Shown: positions 1 through 8,285, counted from the stretch's first letter. The stretch is 64,000 bases of DNA from Clostridia bacterium (GCA_017545535.1 JAFWMS010000020.1:39568-103567), one strand, 5' to 3'. Made by a program: numbers and translations. Notes: generated by a model from the letters alone, not told the origin.

Positions 1-57
1 CTCCTGGGTCAAGCCGTGCTTTTCCCGCAGGGTCTTCAATATTTCATAGGCTTCCAT
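1..57 (-). CDS. Start of an XRE-family HTH regulator (cut by window edge)
   Basis: Only the first 19 codons are present. They read MEAYEILKTLREKHGLTQE, which matches the first helix and turn of a Cro/C1-type (XRE) helix-turn-helix domain, where the pattern LRxxxGLTQE is typical. The start is well supported: GGAGGGGAGAAAG lies a few bases upstream of the ATG on the minus strand. The rest of the protein lies outside the window, so its ligand or target cannot be judged. It follows the GltS-type symporter on the same strand, but a hairpin terminator lies between them. Confidence 0.6.
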   Translation of the reverse strand, partial: MEAYEILKTLREKHGLTQE

Positions 58-142
58 AGTTCTTTCTCCCCTCCCGTTTTCGTTGCTTACAGTATACCAT
101 CGGCATCAGCGCTGGGCAAGCAACCCGCTGTTGCGCATGGAA

Positions 143-165
143 AAGGCGGGCTGCGTGCCCGCCTT
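143..165 (-). terminator. Rho-independent terminator after the symporter gene
   Basis: A perfect 9-bp stem (AAGGCGGGC / GCCCGCCTT, loop of 5) lies just past the symporter stop and is followed on the minus strand by TTTTCC. The T-run is short, so termination may be partial. Confidence 0.6.
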
Positions 166-173
166 GGCGCATT

Positions 174-1616
174 TTATTTTCGTTTCCCGAAGATCAGCTT
201 TCCAAACAGCACCCCGCAGAGGACCAGGAAGTAGGCGGCCAGGATGCCCAGGACCAGCCAGGTGGTGGCGGGCTGATTCTGGGCGATGAGGCCCAGGACC
301 AGGAGGAAGGGCGCCCCAAGGAGCACGGCATAGAGGTTTTGGAAGATCAGATTCTCCGCGGCCGGGGTCTCGAAGAGGGGGTCGATCTCCCGGCAAAGGA
401 TGAGACCCGTGCTCACGGTTCCCGTCAGCATGCCGTAGAAGCAGAGGAACTGCTCGTGGGCATAGGCGGGAAAGAGCTTCTGGCTGGCGAAGCGAACGAA
501 CAGGAAAGTGACCAACGCACCCGCCGCGCAGATGAGCAGCAGCGGCACGATGAACTCCGGATGGGCGAAGGCCGTCAAATCGATGGATGCGATGGACGCC
601 ACCACCATGATGTCGAACATCCAGCCGGAGATCCGATTGAGCAGGAAGGTGTTTCGATACTCCCGCTGCATCCAGCCGGCCTTAGAGAAAGCCTTCAAAA
701 GGGCTTTCACGATGACGCAGGCCAGCAGGCCGAACAGGAAGTTGAAGCCCCAGATGGTGGACTGCAGCGTCTTTACATAGAAGGGGATGGAGCCGAAGGC
801 CCCGTCGATGCCCCGCATGATGCCGTAGGCCAGGATGTAGGTGACCAGGATGAGGGCAGCCTGAACGGTGAACTTGTCCATGCTCTCGCTGAGGGCGATC
901 TCGCCCTTGCCGGTGATGGATTCAGCGGTCAGATCCTCCGCCTCGTCGGCGTTCTCGTGCATCTTGAGCTTACCCTTCTTCTGCATCACGTTCATATACA
1001 GCACGCCGCCCACGCTGGCGGACACGAAGCCCATGGCCGCCACGGTGAGGCCGAAGCTGGAGCCGTTGACGAATCCGTAGCTGTTCTCGAAGGTAAGGCC
1101 CCAGTTGAAGGCCTGGCCAGGGCCCTGGCCATAGCCCAGGGGCAGCAAGATGCCGCTGGAGGCGAAAACCTTGCCCTTGAGCAGGTAGAAGAAGCCGAGG
1201 GTGATGAGCAGGCCCACCACGCCCTGGATAAGGTAGCCGCAGACGGTGATGGCGCCGGACTGGAACACCTCCCGGTTCCGGCCTTTGGACTTGGCCCGCT
1301 GGCTCTGCTTGAGGCTCATGGCCACCACGCCCAAGCCGAGCCCGTGATAGGTCATGGCCTCCAGGGTGATGAGGTTGTTGCCGCTGCGGAAGAAGCTGAC
1401 ACCGGTGATGGACCGGTAGATGCCGTCCCCGATGAGCAGCAGAAAGCCCGCCAGCACCGCGCCGGGCAGCAGGGACTTTCGAAGCAGAGGGATCATCCGC
1501 CGAAGGGCGCCCGCCAGAAGCAGGGCTCCGGACAGGATGGAAAGCATGATGATGAAGTTCCAGACCTCGATGCTCTGAAAGCTGGTGAATTCGGATACGG
1601 CCGCGTGAATAGTCAT
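174..1616 (-). CDS. GltS-type sodium/glutamate symporter family protein
   Basis: A 480-residue polytopic membrane protein of the GltS (glutamate:Na+ symporter) family. The diagnostic stretch GYGQGPGQAFNWG lies at about residues 161-173, inside the conserved glycine-rich segment of this family. Many hydrophobic segments span the protein, with a charged loop (KGKLKMHENADEAEDL) near residues 216-231 that probably faces the cytoplasm. The protein is longer than the roughly 400 residues of classical GltS. It lies 43 bp behind a MarR-family gene on the same strand, so the two are probably co-transcribed and the regulator may respond to the transported solute. Glutamate as substrate is an inference; related acids are possible. 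Confidence 0.8.
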   Translation of the reverse strand: MTIHAAVSEFTSFQSIEVWNFIIMLSILSGALLLAGALRRMIPLLRKSLLPGAVLAGFLLLIGDGIYRSITGVSFFRSGNNLITLEAMTYHGLGLGVVAMSLKQSQRAKSKGRNREVFQSGAITVCGYLIQGVVGLLITLGFFYLLKGKVFASSGILLPLGYGQGPGQAFNWGLTFENSYGFVNGSSFGLTVAAMGFVSASVGGVLYMNVMQKKGKLKMHENADEAEDLTAESITGKGEIALSESMDKFTVQAALILVTYILAYGIMRGIDGAFGSIPFYVKTLQSTIWGFNFLFGLLACVIVKALLKAFSKAGWMQREYRNTFLLNRISGWMFDIMVVASIASIDLTAFAHPEFIVPLLLICAAGALVTFLFVRFASQKLFPAYAHEQFLCFYGMLTGTVSTGLILCREIDPLFETPAAENLIFQNLYAVLLGAPFLLVLGLIAQNQPATTWLVLGILAAYFLVLCGVLFGKLIFGKRK

Positions 1617-1659
1617 AGAATCTCCTTGTTTTTCGGCACCTTGTAGATGGGGCGGCGCC

Positions 1660-2115
1660 CTACCCCTTCAAAAGATCGTCCTTCTCCATGAGGGTGTTCC
1701 ACTTGTCCAGGGAATCGTCCAAAATGGCGGTAAGCTTCCTTGTCTCCTCCGGGGTCATATGGAGGGCAATGCGCTTGGCGAGCACCCGGCAGCTCTGCTC
1801 GAAGACCGGGCCACAGCCTTTAAACTTGTCCGTAAGCTCCAGATGAAACTCCCGCCGATCCCGCTGGGAAGGGACCCGGTTCACATAGCCCTTGCGAATG
1901 AGGCAGTTCACCCGATAGGTGGCGTTGCTTTGGGAGATGCCGGTAAAGCGGGCGAACTGGGAGATGGTGGGCCGCTCCATGGTCTCGATACATTCGAGAC
2001 AGAATATCTCCATGGGCGTCAGATCCTGGCTCTCCTCCCGGACCGTGATGAACATCTTCCGCAGGAACCCCAGCCGCATACGCAGCATGACCCGTGACAG
2101 TGATTCAGTTAACAT
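1660..2115 (-). CDS. MarR-family transcriptional regulator
   Basis: A 151-residue winged-helix regulator. The recognition helix lies in FTGISQSNATYRVNCLIRKGYV and the wing in RVPSQRDRREFHLELT (about residues 57-95); the D-R-R-E signature of MarR wings is visible. Such proteins bind palindromic operators as dimers and usually leave DNA when a ligand binds. The gene precedes the GltS-type symporter on the same strand. Its own promoter overlaps a 28-bp interrupted palindrome, which suggests autoregulation and control of the transporter. The effector is unknown. Confidence 0.85.
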   Translation of the reverse strand: MLTESLSRVMLRMRLGFLRKMFITVREESQDLTPMEIFCLECIETMERPTISQFARFTGISQSNATYRVNCLIRKGYVNRVPSQRDRREFHLELTDKFKGCGPVFEQSCRVLAKRIALHMTPEETRKLTAILDDSLDKWNTLMEKDDLLKG

Positions 2116-2137
2116 ACGCTTGCCTCTCTGAACGGAA

Positions 2138-2186
2138 AATATACTTCTGTTTTTTTAAGTATATTCCTTTTTCTTGCCCGCGTCAA
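2138..2186 (-). promoter_or_regulatory. marR promoter with an overlapping inverted repeat
   Basis: On the minus strand TTGACG (2186-2181), a 17-nt spacer and TATACT (2163-2158) form a good sigma-A promoter. An inverted repeat AATATACTT-N10-AAGTATATT covers 2138-2165, overlapping the -10 and the expected start of transcription. That position fits a repressor operator, most simply for the MarR protein it precedes. The binding partner is inferred. Confidence 0.65.
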
Positions 2187-2219
2187 CGATAAAAGCAACG
2201 GAAATACATATCTTTTTTC

Positions 2220-2254
2220 AAAAAAAGGACGCTCTGCCTATGTGGCGAAGCGTC
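2220..2254 (-). terminator. Terminator after the DUF1858 gene
   Basis: Reading the minus strand, GACGCT pairs with AGCGTC across a loop that holds a further GCC/GGC pairing, then CTTTTTTTG follows. It lies about 25 bp past the DUF1858 stop codon. Confidence 0.65.
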
Positions 2255-2279
2255 TGTTCCCTTGAATCACGTGGGAGGC

Positions 2280-2489
2280 TTACTCCCCCTTGGCCTCCAG
2301 ATACTCATTGATCTGGTTTACCAGGGCGTCGGCATCGATGCCGTGGACGGCGCATGCCTGCTCCAGGTTCTCAAAGTGGGACATCATGCAGCCCAGGCAG
2401 TGCATGCCCGCACCCATGAGGATCTCGGCGATGCCCTCGTCCATCAGGACCATCTCCCGGATGTTCATATCTTTGGTAACTTGCTTCAT
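2280..2489 (-). CDS. DUF1858 domain protein (redox-disulfide type)
   Basis: A 69-residue cytosolic protein that is entirely one DUF1858 domain. The family typically carries a CxxC pair at the start of a helix, here C31-LG-C34 in GMHCLGCMM, and is often found beside hybrid-cluster proteins or fused to redox enzymes. A disulfide or metal-binding role is likely but the precise function of solo versions is not established. AAGGAG lies about 9 nt before the ATG. The gene has its own promoter inside the end of the upstream zinc-ribbon gene and its own terminator, so it appears to be a single-gene unit. Confidence 0.8.
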   Translation of the reverse strand: MKQVTKDMNIREMVLMDEGIAEILMGAGMHCLGCMMSHFENLEQACAVHGIDADALVNQINEYLEAKGE

Positions 2490-2521
2490 TTTCTTTTGTT
2501 CTCCTTTTTATGATCGTTGAT

Positions 2522-2550
2522 AGTATACCCGACTTTTCAGCTTTTGGCAA
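2522..2550 (-). promoter_or_regulatory. Promoter of the DUF1858 gene
   Basis: Minus strand TTGCCA (2550-2545), 17-nt spacer, TATACT (2527-2522). The -35 lies within the last codons of the upstream zinc-ribbon gene. Transcription would begin near 2515, leaving a leader of about 25 nt with a good ribosome binding site. Confidence 0.6.
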
Positions 2551-2986
2551 TGAACTGATTGCGGCACTTGGTGCAGGTGACCCGGATCTTCCCCTTGCCC
2601 CGGGGGACCCGAAGCCGCTGGCCGCACTGGGGGCAGATGAGATATCGATAGGTCCGATACTCCCGCCATTGGTTCTTCCACTTCTCCAACAGGCCGCCGG
2701 AAGAGGCGGTGGAAGCGGGCCGCTGGGCGCCGCCCCGGAAGGGTTTGTGGACGAACTCCTTTACAGCCGTGAGGGCCGTGAGAAACTTCCGGTTTTCATC
2801 CTCCCGCTTGCCAGCGTTTCCGGCAAAGAGGCGGATGCCCAGAAAGATGGCGGCCGCCGCGAACAGGAGCCGGAACAGGGTGCTGGCGGCGGCGTACCGG
2901 TTCAGCACAAAGCTCAAAAGATAGCACACGCCGCAGGTGATAAGCAGGGCCTTGTTCAGTTCATCCAGATGTAGCTTGGGTCTCAT
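2537..2986 (-). CDS. Two-helix membrane protein with C-terminal zinc ribbon
   Basis: A 149-residue protein with two adjacent hydrophobic segments (about residues 13-30 and 37-55), a charged linker, and a C-terminal zinc ribbon built from C118-x2-C121 and C138-x2-C141. The layout predicts a membrane anchor with a cytosolic metal-binding domain. It starts 3 bp after the stop of the GH13 glycosidase and is probably translated from the same message. I do not recognise a named family, and no link to carbohydrate metabolism is visible beyond the operon arrangement. Confidence 0.65.
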   Translation of the reverse strand: MRPKLHLDELNKALLITCGVCYLLSFVLNRYAAASTLFRLLFAAAAIFLGIRLFAGNAGKREDENRKFLTALTAVKEFVHKPFRGGAQRPASTASSGGLLEKWKNQWREYRTYRYLICPQCGQRLRVPRGKGKIRVTCTKCRNQFIAKS

Positions 2987-2989
2987 AGT

Positions 2990-4909
2990 CTAAATTTCCT
3001 TCCGATAGATGCAATATCCTTCCGGGGGGACCAGGACGCTGAACACGCTGCGCACCCTGAGGGGTTCCCCGGTGAAGAGCTCCGTGTACTGCCCGGCCAA
3101 AGGCACGTCGATCTCTCCGTCCGCCCCCTTGTAGAGGAGGGCCGGGTAGACGGAAGCGGAAACCGGTTTGTCGCTGGGGTTCACCAGCAGCACCACGCAC
3201 TCCTCCCCCAGATACCGGACCAAAGCAAAGCAGCTGCCGGAGAGGGCTCCCATGCGCAGATGGCCATAGCCCACCGCTTCGCTCCCCCGCCGAAGGCCGA
3301 TGAGGGTGCGGACAGTATCCCGCATGACCAGGTCCTCCCTTCCCCAGGGATAGGGCCGCCGGTTGAAGGGATCCCCCCCGCCGGCGAGGCCCACTTCGTC
3401 CCCATAATAGATGCAGGGGACTCCGGGAAGCAACATCTGCAGGGCGGTGGCCGCCATGAAGAGGCGCTTGGCTCGGGCCAGGGTGGGACCGTCGGGACGA
3501 AAAGCGGCCTGCTCCGCCCGGTTGGCGGTAAACCGATCCGGTCCCCCAGCCAAATAGGTGATGGCCCGGGTCTCGTCGTGGGAGGAGAGCAGGTTCAAGC
3601 AGGCTTCCCGGAAGGGCCGGGGATAGTTTTCAAAGAGGGACCAAATTCGCTTCTCCAGGGAAAAGGCGTCCTCCTCCCCCTTCAAAAAGCGCAAAATGCC
3701 CGTGCGCAAAGGGTAGTTCATGGCGGAATCCAGCTCGTACCCGTCCACGTAGCCGCGGCGGCCTTCGGGGCCCTGCTTGTTGGAGCAGTCCTCCCAGACC
3801 TCGCCGATGAGCACGTTCTCCGTATCCTCCGCTTTCACCCGGCTCCGCACGTCCCGAATGAAGCAGTCGGGCAGCTCGTCGGCCACGTCCAACCGCCAGC
3901 CGGAGGCTCCGGCCTGAAGCCACTTATGAAGGACCCCCTCTGGCCCGGTAATGAACTCTCCGTAGCTGGGCTCCTTCTCCTCCACGTTGGGCAGGGTGTC
4001 GAACCCCCACCAGCACTCATATCTATCCGGCCAACGGGAGAACCGATACCAGGAGAAGTAGGGGGAATCGGTATGATGGTAGGCTCCGTTGCCATAGCGG
4101 TTCCGTTTGTCGAAGTAGCGGCTGTCCGCCCCGGTGTGGGAGAAGACCCCGTCCAAAACGATGCGGATGCCCCGCTCCTTTGCTTCGGCACAGAGGGCTT
4201 TGAAATCCTCCTCCGTGCCCAGGAGAGGGTCGATGCGCCTGTAGTCCGCCGTGTTGTAGCGGTGGTTGCTGTCCGCCTCGAAGATGGGGTTGAGATAGAT
4301 GCAGGTGATGCCAAGCTCCTCGAGATAGGGGAGCTTCTCCCGGATGCCGTTGAGATCGCCGCCGTAATAGTCGTCCGGCGCGTAGTTCCGGCTGCCGCCG
4401 TGAGGAGCGTAGAGGGGCTCCTCCGCCCAATCCCGGTGCAGATAGACCTTTCGCCCCATGCGCTGATGATAGGCCGCCCCGGTGGTCATGGGGGCATGCT
4501 CGCTCCGGCAGAACCGGTCCGGGAAGATCTGATAGGCCACCGCCTGACGGAACCAGGCGGGGGTGTCGTACTCCGCCGCGTAGACGGTGATCTGCCAGAG
4601 GGCCCCCCGATCCTCCCGCAGCTCCCCCTTGCCGGAGCTGCCGCAATAGTAATAGTCCCGTCCGCCCTGGCGCAGCAGGAAACCGTAGAACATGAGACCC
4701 GGCTCCTCCATGGCCCGGAAACGAACGGTCAGCTTCTCCCCCTCCGGCCACAGGGGCAGCAGCCGCTCCCCCATGCGATCCTGGAGCAGCAAAAAAACCT
4801 CCCCATGGAAGTCGTCCGCCCGGGCGGAGAGCTCCAACTCCTGGCCCACGGTGACGGCGCCCTGGGGACGGCGGTAGGTTATGTCCAAGGAATCGTGCAG
4901 AAAATACAT
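2990..4909 (-). CDS. GH13 alpha-glycosidase (neopullulanase/maltogenic amylase-like)
   Basis: A glycoside hydrolase of family 13 with an N-terminal beta-sandwich domain (about residues 1-110), the layout of cyclodextrinase/neopullulanase enzymes that cleave alpha-glucans inside the cell. The four conserved regions are present: DGVFSH (D253), GWRLDVADE (nucleophile D341), IGEVWED (acid/base E370) and LSSHDE (D445). No signal peptide is visible, so it should act in the cytoplasm. I chose the ATG at 4909 over an in-frame GTG at 4924, because the promoter -10 TATAAT ends six bases before this ATG and the GTG would lie in the promoter. The zinc-ribbon gene follows 3 bp downstream. Confidence 0.85.
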   Translation of the reverse strand: MYFLHDSLDITYRRPQGAVTVGQELELSARADDFHGEVFLLLQDRMGERLLPLWPEGEKLTVRFRAMEEPGLMFYGFLLRQGGRDYYYCGSSGKGELREDRGALWQITVYAAEYDTPAWFRQAVAYQIFPDRFCRSEHAPMTTGAAYHQRMGRKVYLHRDWAEEPLYAPHGGSRNYAPDDYYGGDLNGIREKLPYLEELGITCIYLNPIFEADSNHRYNTADYRRIDPLLGTEEDFKALCAEAKERGIRIVLDGVFSHTGADSRYFDKRNRYGNGAYHHTDSPYFSWYRFSRWPDRYECWWGFDTLPNVEEKEPSYGEFITGPEGVLHKWLQAGASGWRLDVADELPDCFIRDVRSRVKAEDTENVLIGEVWEDCSNKQGPEGRRGYVDGYELDSAMNYPLRTGILRFLKGEEDAFSLEKRIWSLFENYPRPFREACLNLLSSHDETRAITYLAGGPDRFTANRAEQAAFRPDGPTLARAKRLFMAATALQMLLPGVPCIYYGDEVGLAGGGDPFNRRPYPWGREDLVMRDTVRTLIGLRRGSEAVGYGHLRMGALSGSCFALVRYLGEECVVLLVNPSDKPVSASVYPALLYKGADGEIDVPLAGQYTELFTGEPLRVRSVFSVLVPPEGYCIYRKEI

Positions 4910-4915
4910 AATTTT

Positions 4916-4943
4916 ATTATACACACCCCCTGTCTTTACGCAA
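4916..4943 (-). promoter_or_regulatory. Promoter of the GH13 gene, predicting a leaderless mRNA
   Basis: Minus strand TTGCGT (4943-4938), 16-nt spacer, TATAAT (4921-4916), then AAAATT and the ATG at 4909. With normal -10 to +1 spacing, transcription starts at or within a base of the A of the ATG. The nearest purine-rich run lies upstream of the -10 and would not be transcribed. Confidence 0.6.
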
Positions 4944-5064
4944 GCCGTGAATCGACAAATGTTTCACCTTTTTCACAAGTCATCTCTCCATCCCCGAAAC
5001 AAAGGGAAACGGCCCGCAGGCAGGAACGCCCACAGACCGTTTTGGAGGGAACACACAGGGTAGG

Positions 5065-5241
5065 TTATTGCTTGCTTGAGGAGTGGCAACTTCCGTGCAT
5101 GGGGCACTCGGCACAGCCGGCGCCGCAGGAGGTCCGCCCCGCCCGCTTTTGTTTGATCTGGCTACGCACGATGAGAAACGCGATCACCAGCAGCACCAGG
5201 GAGATAGCGACGGTAAGCCCGTTTTCTTGCAGCCAAAGCAC
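5065..5241 (-). CDS. FeoB-associated Cys-rich membrane protein
   Basis: A 58-residue protein starting at GTG, with GGAAAGGAG 10 nt upstream. One membrane helix (about residues 10-25) is followed by basic residues and a Cys-rich tail, CGAGCAECPMHGSCH, with five cysteines. Short proteins of this form are typically found directly after feoB in Firmicutes; they are thought to act as FeoC-like accessory subunits, perhaps binding iron or a cluster. It lies 33 bp after feoB on the same strand and should be the last gene of the feo operon. Confidence 0.85.
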   Translation of the reverse strand: MLWLQENGLTVAISLVLLVIAFLIVRSQIKQKRAGRTSCGAGCAECPMHGSCHSSSKQ

Positions 5242-5274
5242 GGTTTTTCAACTCCTTTCCTAAATGGTTTGAGG

Positions 5275-7773
5275 TTAGATCTTGACGGTCTTTTCAAGCT
5301 TGGTGGCTTCCTGATACTTCCGGAAGAAGAGCATGTAGACCATGCCGCAAAGGACGATCAGGGCCGCGATGAGACCGATCACGTTCATGTTTCCGGTGAA
5401 GAGGCCGCCGAACTGGTTGATCATGAGGGCCACGGCATAGGCGAACAGGCACTGATAGCCGATGGCGAACCAGGTCCACTTCCGGCTGTTCATCTCCCGC
5501 TTGATGGCGCCGATGGCGGCGAAGCAGGGAGCGCACAGCAGGTTGAACACCAGGAAGCTGTAGCCGGTGATGCCGGTGAAGGCATTGGCCAGGGCCTGAT
5601 AGACGGTGCCCTCGCCGCCGCCATAGAGCACGCCCATGGTGCCCACGATGTTTTCCTTGGCCACGAGGCCGGTGACGGAGGCCACCACGGCCCGCCACTC
5701 GCCCCAGCCCAGAGGCGCGAAGATCCAGGCGATGGCGCTGCCCACGCGGCCCAGCAGGCTCATGCCGATCTCATCCTCCTCCAGCATACGGAAGGCGCCG
5801 TCCACCACGCCGAAGCGGGAAAGGAACCAGACCGCGATGGTGGAAAGCAGGATGATGGTTCCGGCCTTCTTGATGAAGGACCAGCCCCGCTCCCACATGG
5901 ACCGAAGCACGTTGCCCAGGGTGGGCCAGTGGTAGGCCGGCAGCTCCATGACAAAGGGAGCCGGATCGCCGGCGAACATCCTGGTCTTCTTCAGCATGAT
6001 GCCGGAGATGACGATGGCCGCCATGCCGATGAAGTAGGCCGACACGGATACCAAGGGAGAGCCGCCGAAGATGGCGCCGGCGATCATGGCGATAAAGGGC
6101 ACCTTGGCGCCGCAGGGGATGAAGGTGGTGGTCATGATGGTCATACGCCGATCCCGCTCGTTTTCAATGGTACGGGAGGCCATGACGCCGGGGATGCCGC
6201 AGCCCGTGCCGATGAGCATGGGGATGAAGCTCTTGCCGGAGAGGCCGAAGCGGCGGAAGATACGGTCCAGCACGAAGGCGATACGGGCCATGTAGCCGCA
6301 GGCCTCCAGGAAGGCCAGCATGAGGAAGAGCACCAGCATCTGGGGCACGAAGCCCAGCACGGCGCCCACGCCGGCCACGATGCCGTCCTGGATGAGGCCA
6401 TAGAGCCAATCGGCCACCCGGGGCTCGCCCTCCTCGTCGCAGAGAAGCTTATCTACCAAAGCGGGTACGCCGGGCACCCACACGCCGTACTCCGCGGGAT
6501 CCGGCTCCTCGAAGCCCTTCTCCTCCACGTAGGCTACGGCGTCCTGGAAGCTCATGCCGATGACGTCGTCGCCGGCGTCCTCAGGCACCTTGTCAAAATA
6601 GACGGTCATGTCCTCGGTGGCCAGGGTCTCCTCGTCCTCCACGGTGACGGTGGCGGTGCCTTCGCCGGTGACGGTCTTGAGCTCGGCAAGGGCTGCGTCG
6701 GCATCGAAGTTTTCCGCCTCGGTATCCAGCTCATAGAAGGCGCTGATGGCGTTCATGGCGTCGCCATAGGCTTCGGCCTCCTCCTCATAGGCGGAGGTGC
6801 CGATGCCGAAGAGGTGGTAGCCGTCCCCGAAGAGGCCGTCGTTGGCCCAGTCGGTGGCGGAGGCGCCCACGCCTACCATGGCGATCCAGTAGACCAGGGC
6901 CATGACCAGGGCGAAGATGGGCAGGCCCAACCAGCGGTTGGTGACCACCTTGTCGATCTTATCGGAGGTGGACAGCTGCCCGGCCTTATGCTTCTTGTAG
7001 GAGGACTTCAGGATCTCGGCGATGTACAGATAGCGCTCGTTGGTGATGATGCTCTCCGCGTCGTCGTCCAGCTCCTTCTCGGCGGCCTGGATGTCCTTCT
7101 CGATGTGATCCAAGGTCTCCTTGGAGATCTTCAGCTGCTCCAGAACCTTGTCGTCCCGCTCGAAGACCTTGATGGCGTACCAGCGCTGCTGCTCCTCGGG
7201 CAGGCCATGGACCGCGGCCTCCTCAATGTGAGCCAGGGCGTGCTCCACGGGGCCGGAGAAGGTGTGCTGAGGAATGGTCTTGCCGTTTTGAGCCGCTTCC
7301 ACGGCGGCGGCGGCAGCCTCCTTCACGCCGGTGCCCTTGAGGGCGGAGATCTCCACGATCTTGCAGCCCAGCTGTCTGGACAGCTCCTGAATGTTGATCT
7401 TATCCCCGTTCTTCCGGACCACATCCATCATGTTGATGGCGATGACCACGGGGATGCCCAGCTCCACCAGCTGGGTGGTGAGATACAGGTTCCGCTCCAG
7501 GTTGGTGCCATCCACGATGTTCAGGATGGCGTTGGGGCGCTCCTCGATCAAATAGTTACGGGCGACCACTTCCTCCAGCGTGTAGGGCGAAAGGGAATAG
7601 ATGCCGGGCAGGTCGGTCAACACGACCTCCTTGTCCACGATGAGCTTGCCTTCCTTTTTTTCCACGGTGACGCCAGGCCAGTTACCCACGAACTGGTTGG
7701 AGCCGGTCAGCTTATTGAACAGCGTCGTTTTCCCGCTGTTGGGGTTGCCCGCCAGGGCGATGCGAATATCCAT
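5275..7773 (-). CDS. feoB: Ferrous iron transport protein B
   Basis: The 832-residue Fe2+ permease of the Feo system. The N-terminal G domain shows the P-loop GNPNSGKT (9-16), the DLPG switch motif and a NMMD G4 motif, followed by the helical regulatory region and a membrane domain with two Gate repeats, the second containing PCFAAIGAIKREMNSRKW. After the first membrane helix (about 285-303) there is an unusually long, acidic, probably extracellular loop to about residue 435. GGGAGGAG precedes the ATG. It lies behind two feoA genes, and a 16-bp GTTAGC palindrome sits in the feoA-feoB gap. Confidence 0.95.
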   Translation of the reverse strand: MDIRIALAGNPNSGKTTLFNKLTGSNQFVGNWPGVTVEKKEGKLIVDKEVVLTDLPGIYSLSPYTLEEVVARNYLIEERPNAILNIVDGTNLERNLYLTTQLVELGIPVVIAINMMDVVRKNGDKINIQELSRQLGCKIVEISALKGTGVKEAAAAAVEAAQNGKTIPQHTFSGPVEHALAHIEEAAVHGLPEEQQRWYAIKVFERDDKVLEQLKISKETLDHIEKDIQAAEKELDDDAESIITNERYLYIAEILKSSYKKHKAGQLSTSDKIDKVVTNRWLGLPIFALVMALVYWIAMVGVGASATDWANDGLFGDGYHLFGIGTSAYEEEAEAYGDAMNAISAFYELDTEAENFDADAALAELKTVTGEGTATVTVEDEETLATEDMTVYFDKVPEDAGDDVIGMSFQDAVAYVEEKGFEEPDPAEYGVWVPGVPALVDKLLCDEEGEPRVADWLYGLIQDGIVAGVGAVLGFVPQMLVLFLMLAFLEACGYMARIAFVLDRIFRRFGLSGKSFIPMLIGTGCGIPGVMASRTIENERDRRMTIMTTTFIPCGAKVPFIAMIAGAIFGGSPLVSVSAYFIGMAAIVISGIMLKKTRMFAGDPAPFVMELPAYHWPTLGNVLRSMWERGWSFIKKAGTIILLSTIAVWFLSRFGVVDGAFRMLEEDEIGMSLLGRVGSAIAWIFAPLGWGEWRAVVASVTGLVAKENIVGTMGVLYGGGEGTVYQALANAFTGITGYSFLVFNLLCAPCFAAIGAIKREMNSRKWTWFAIGYQCLFAYAVALMINQFGGLFTGNMNVIGLIAALIVLCGMVYMLFFRKYQEATKLEKTVKI

Positions 7774-7797
7774 ACAAGTAACTCCTCCCTTGCTTTT

Positions 7798-7813
7798 GTT
7801 AGCGAAAGCTAAC
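7798..7813. promoter_or_regulatory. 16-bp palindrome in the feoA-feoB gap (feo operator copy 1)
   Basis: GTTAGC-GAAA-GCTAAC, a perfect 6-bp inverted repeat with a 4-bp centre, 24 bp upstream of the feoB start. Two more copies lie in the operon promoter. The arms resemble half-sites of DtxR/IdeR-type iron repressors (TTAG...CTAA), but the assignment is inferred. Confidence 0.6.
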
Positions 7814-7829
7814 TTCTTTCGTAAAAAAA

Positions 7830-8051
7830 TTATTCCACTTCGATCATCTCGGCGTCAGCCTTGCGAAGCGATAGCTCATAGCCCCGCACGTTCACCTCGA
7901 TAGGGTCCCCCAAAGGGGCCAGCTTGCGCACAAACACCTCCGTGCCCCGGGTGATGCCCATGTCCATGATGCGGCGCTTCACGGCACCTTCCCCACGGAG
8001 CTGGACCACCTTGACGGTATTGCCCACAGTCACATCTCGCAATGTTTTCAT
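7830..8051 (-). CDS. feoA: FeoA domain protein (second copy)
   Basis: A 73-residue SH3-like FeoA protein, beginning MKTLRDVTVGNTVKVVQL and carrying the family pattern RRIMDMGITRGTEVFVRKLAPLGDPIEVNVRGYELSLRK. FeoA is a cytosolic partner of FeoB that appears to tune its GTPase or assembly. It lies 21 bp after the first feoA and 56 bp before feoB. Two separate feoA genes per operon are common in Clostridia, and the two copies here differ strongly in sequence, so they probably do different jobs. Confidence 0.9.
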   Translation of the reverse strand: MKTLRDVTVGNTVKVVQLRGEGAVKRRIMDMGITRGTEVFVRKLAPLGDPIEVNVRGYELSLRKADAEMIEVE

Positions 8052-8072
8052 GATTCTCCTCCTTTTGCTTAG

Positions 8073-8285
8073 TTACACCATGATTTTTTGCGCCATCTTC
8101 TCATCGATGGCCAACCGGCTCTCTTTCACGTTCACGATCACGTTGCCCCCCATGCGGGAGATGATCGTCACGCTGGCGCCGACCACAAACCCCAGATCCT
8201 TCAAATGGCGCTTGATTTCGGGTGTGCCACCGATATGCCGGATCAGATTCTTCTCCCCCGGCTCTGCCAGCAGCAACGGCATCAT
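8073..8285 (-). CDS. feoA: FeoA domain protein (first copy)
   Basis: A 70-residue FeoA protein (MMPLLLAEPGEKNLI...IKRHLKDLGFVVGASVTIISRMGGNVIVNVKESRLAID), the first gene of the feo operon. I chose the ATG at 8285 because AAAGGAGG lies 5 nt upstream; a longer reading from 8318 would put the ribosome site inside the gene. The pattern LxxLGFVxGxxVxI...GGNxIVxVxxSRxAI is the longer-known FeoA signature. Transcription should start near 8341 from a near-perfect sigma-A promoter covered by two operator-like palindromes. Confidence 0.9.
   Translation of the reverse strand: MMPLLLAEPGEKNLIRHIGGTPEIKRHLKDLGFVVGASVTIISRMGGNVIVNVKESRLAIDEKMAQKIMV

Noticed and set aside
5083..7812. Long open frames opposite real genes (for example 5083-7812 plus opposite feoB, 3260-5263 opposite the GH13 gene, 40387-42171 opposite topA, 27033-29018 opposite rho)
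   Set aside because: They are rich in Gly, His, Asp, Val and Pro repeats, lack ribosome sites and mirror the codon bias of the true gene on the other strand. High GC keeps the antisense frame open.
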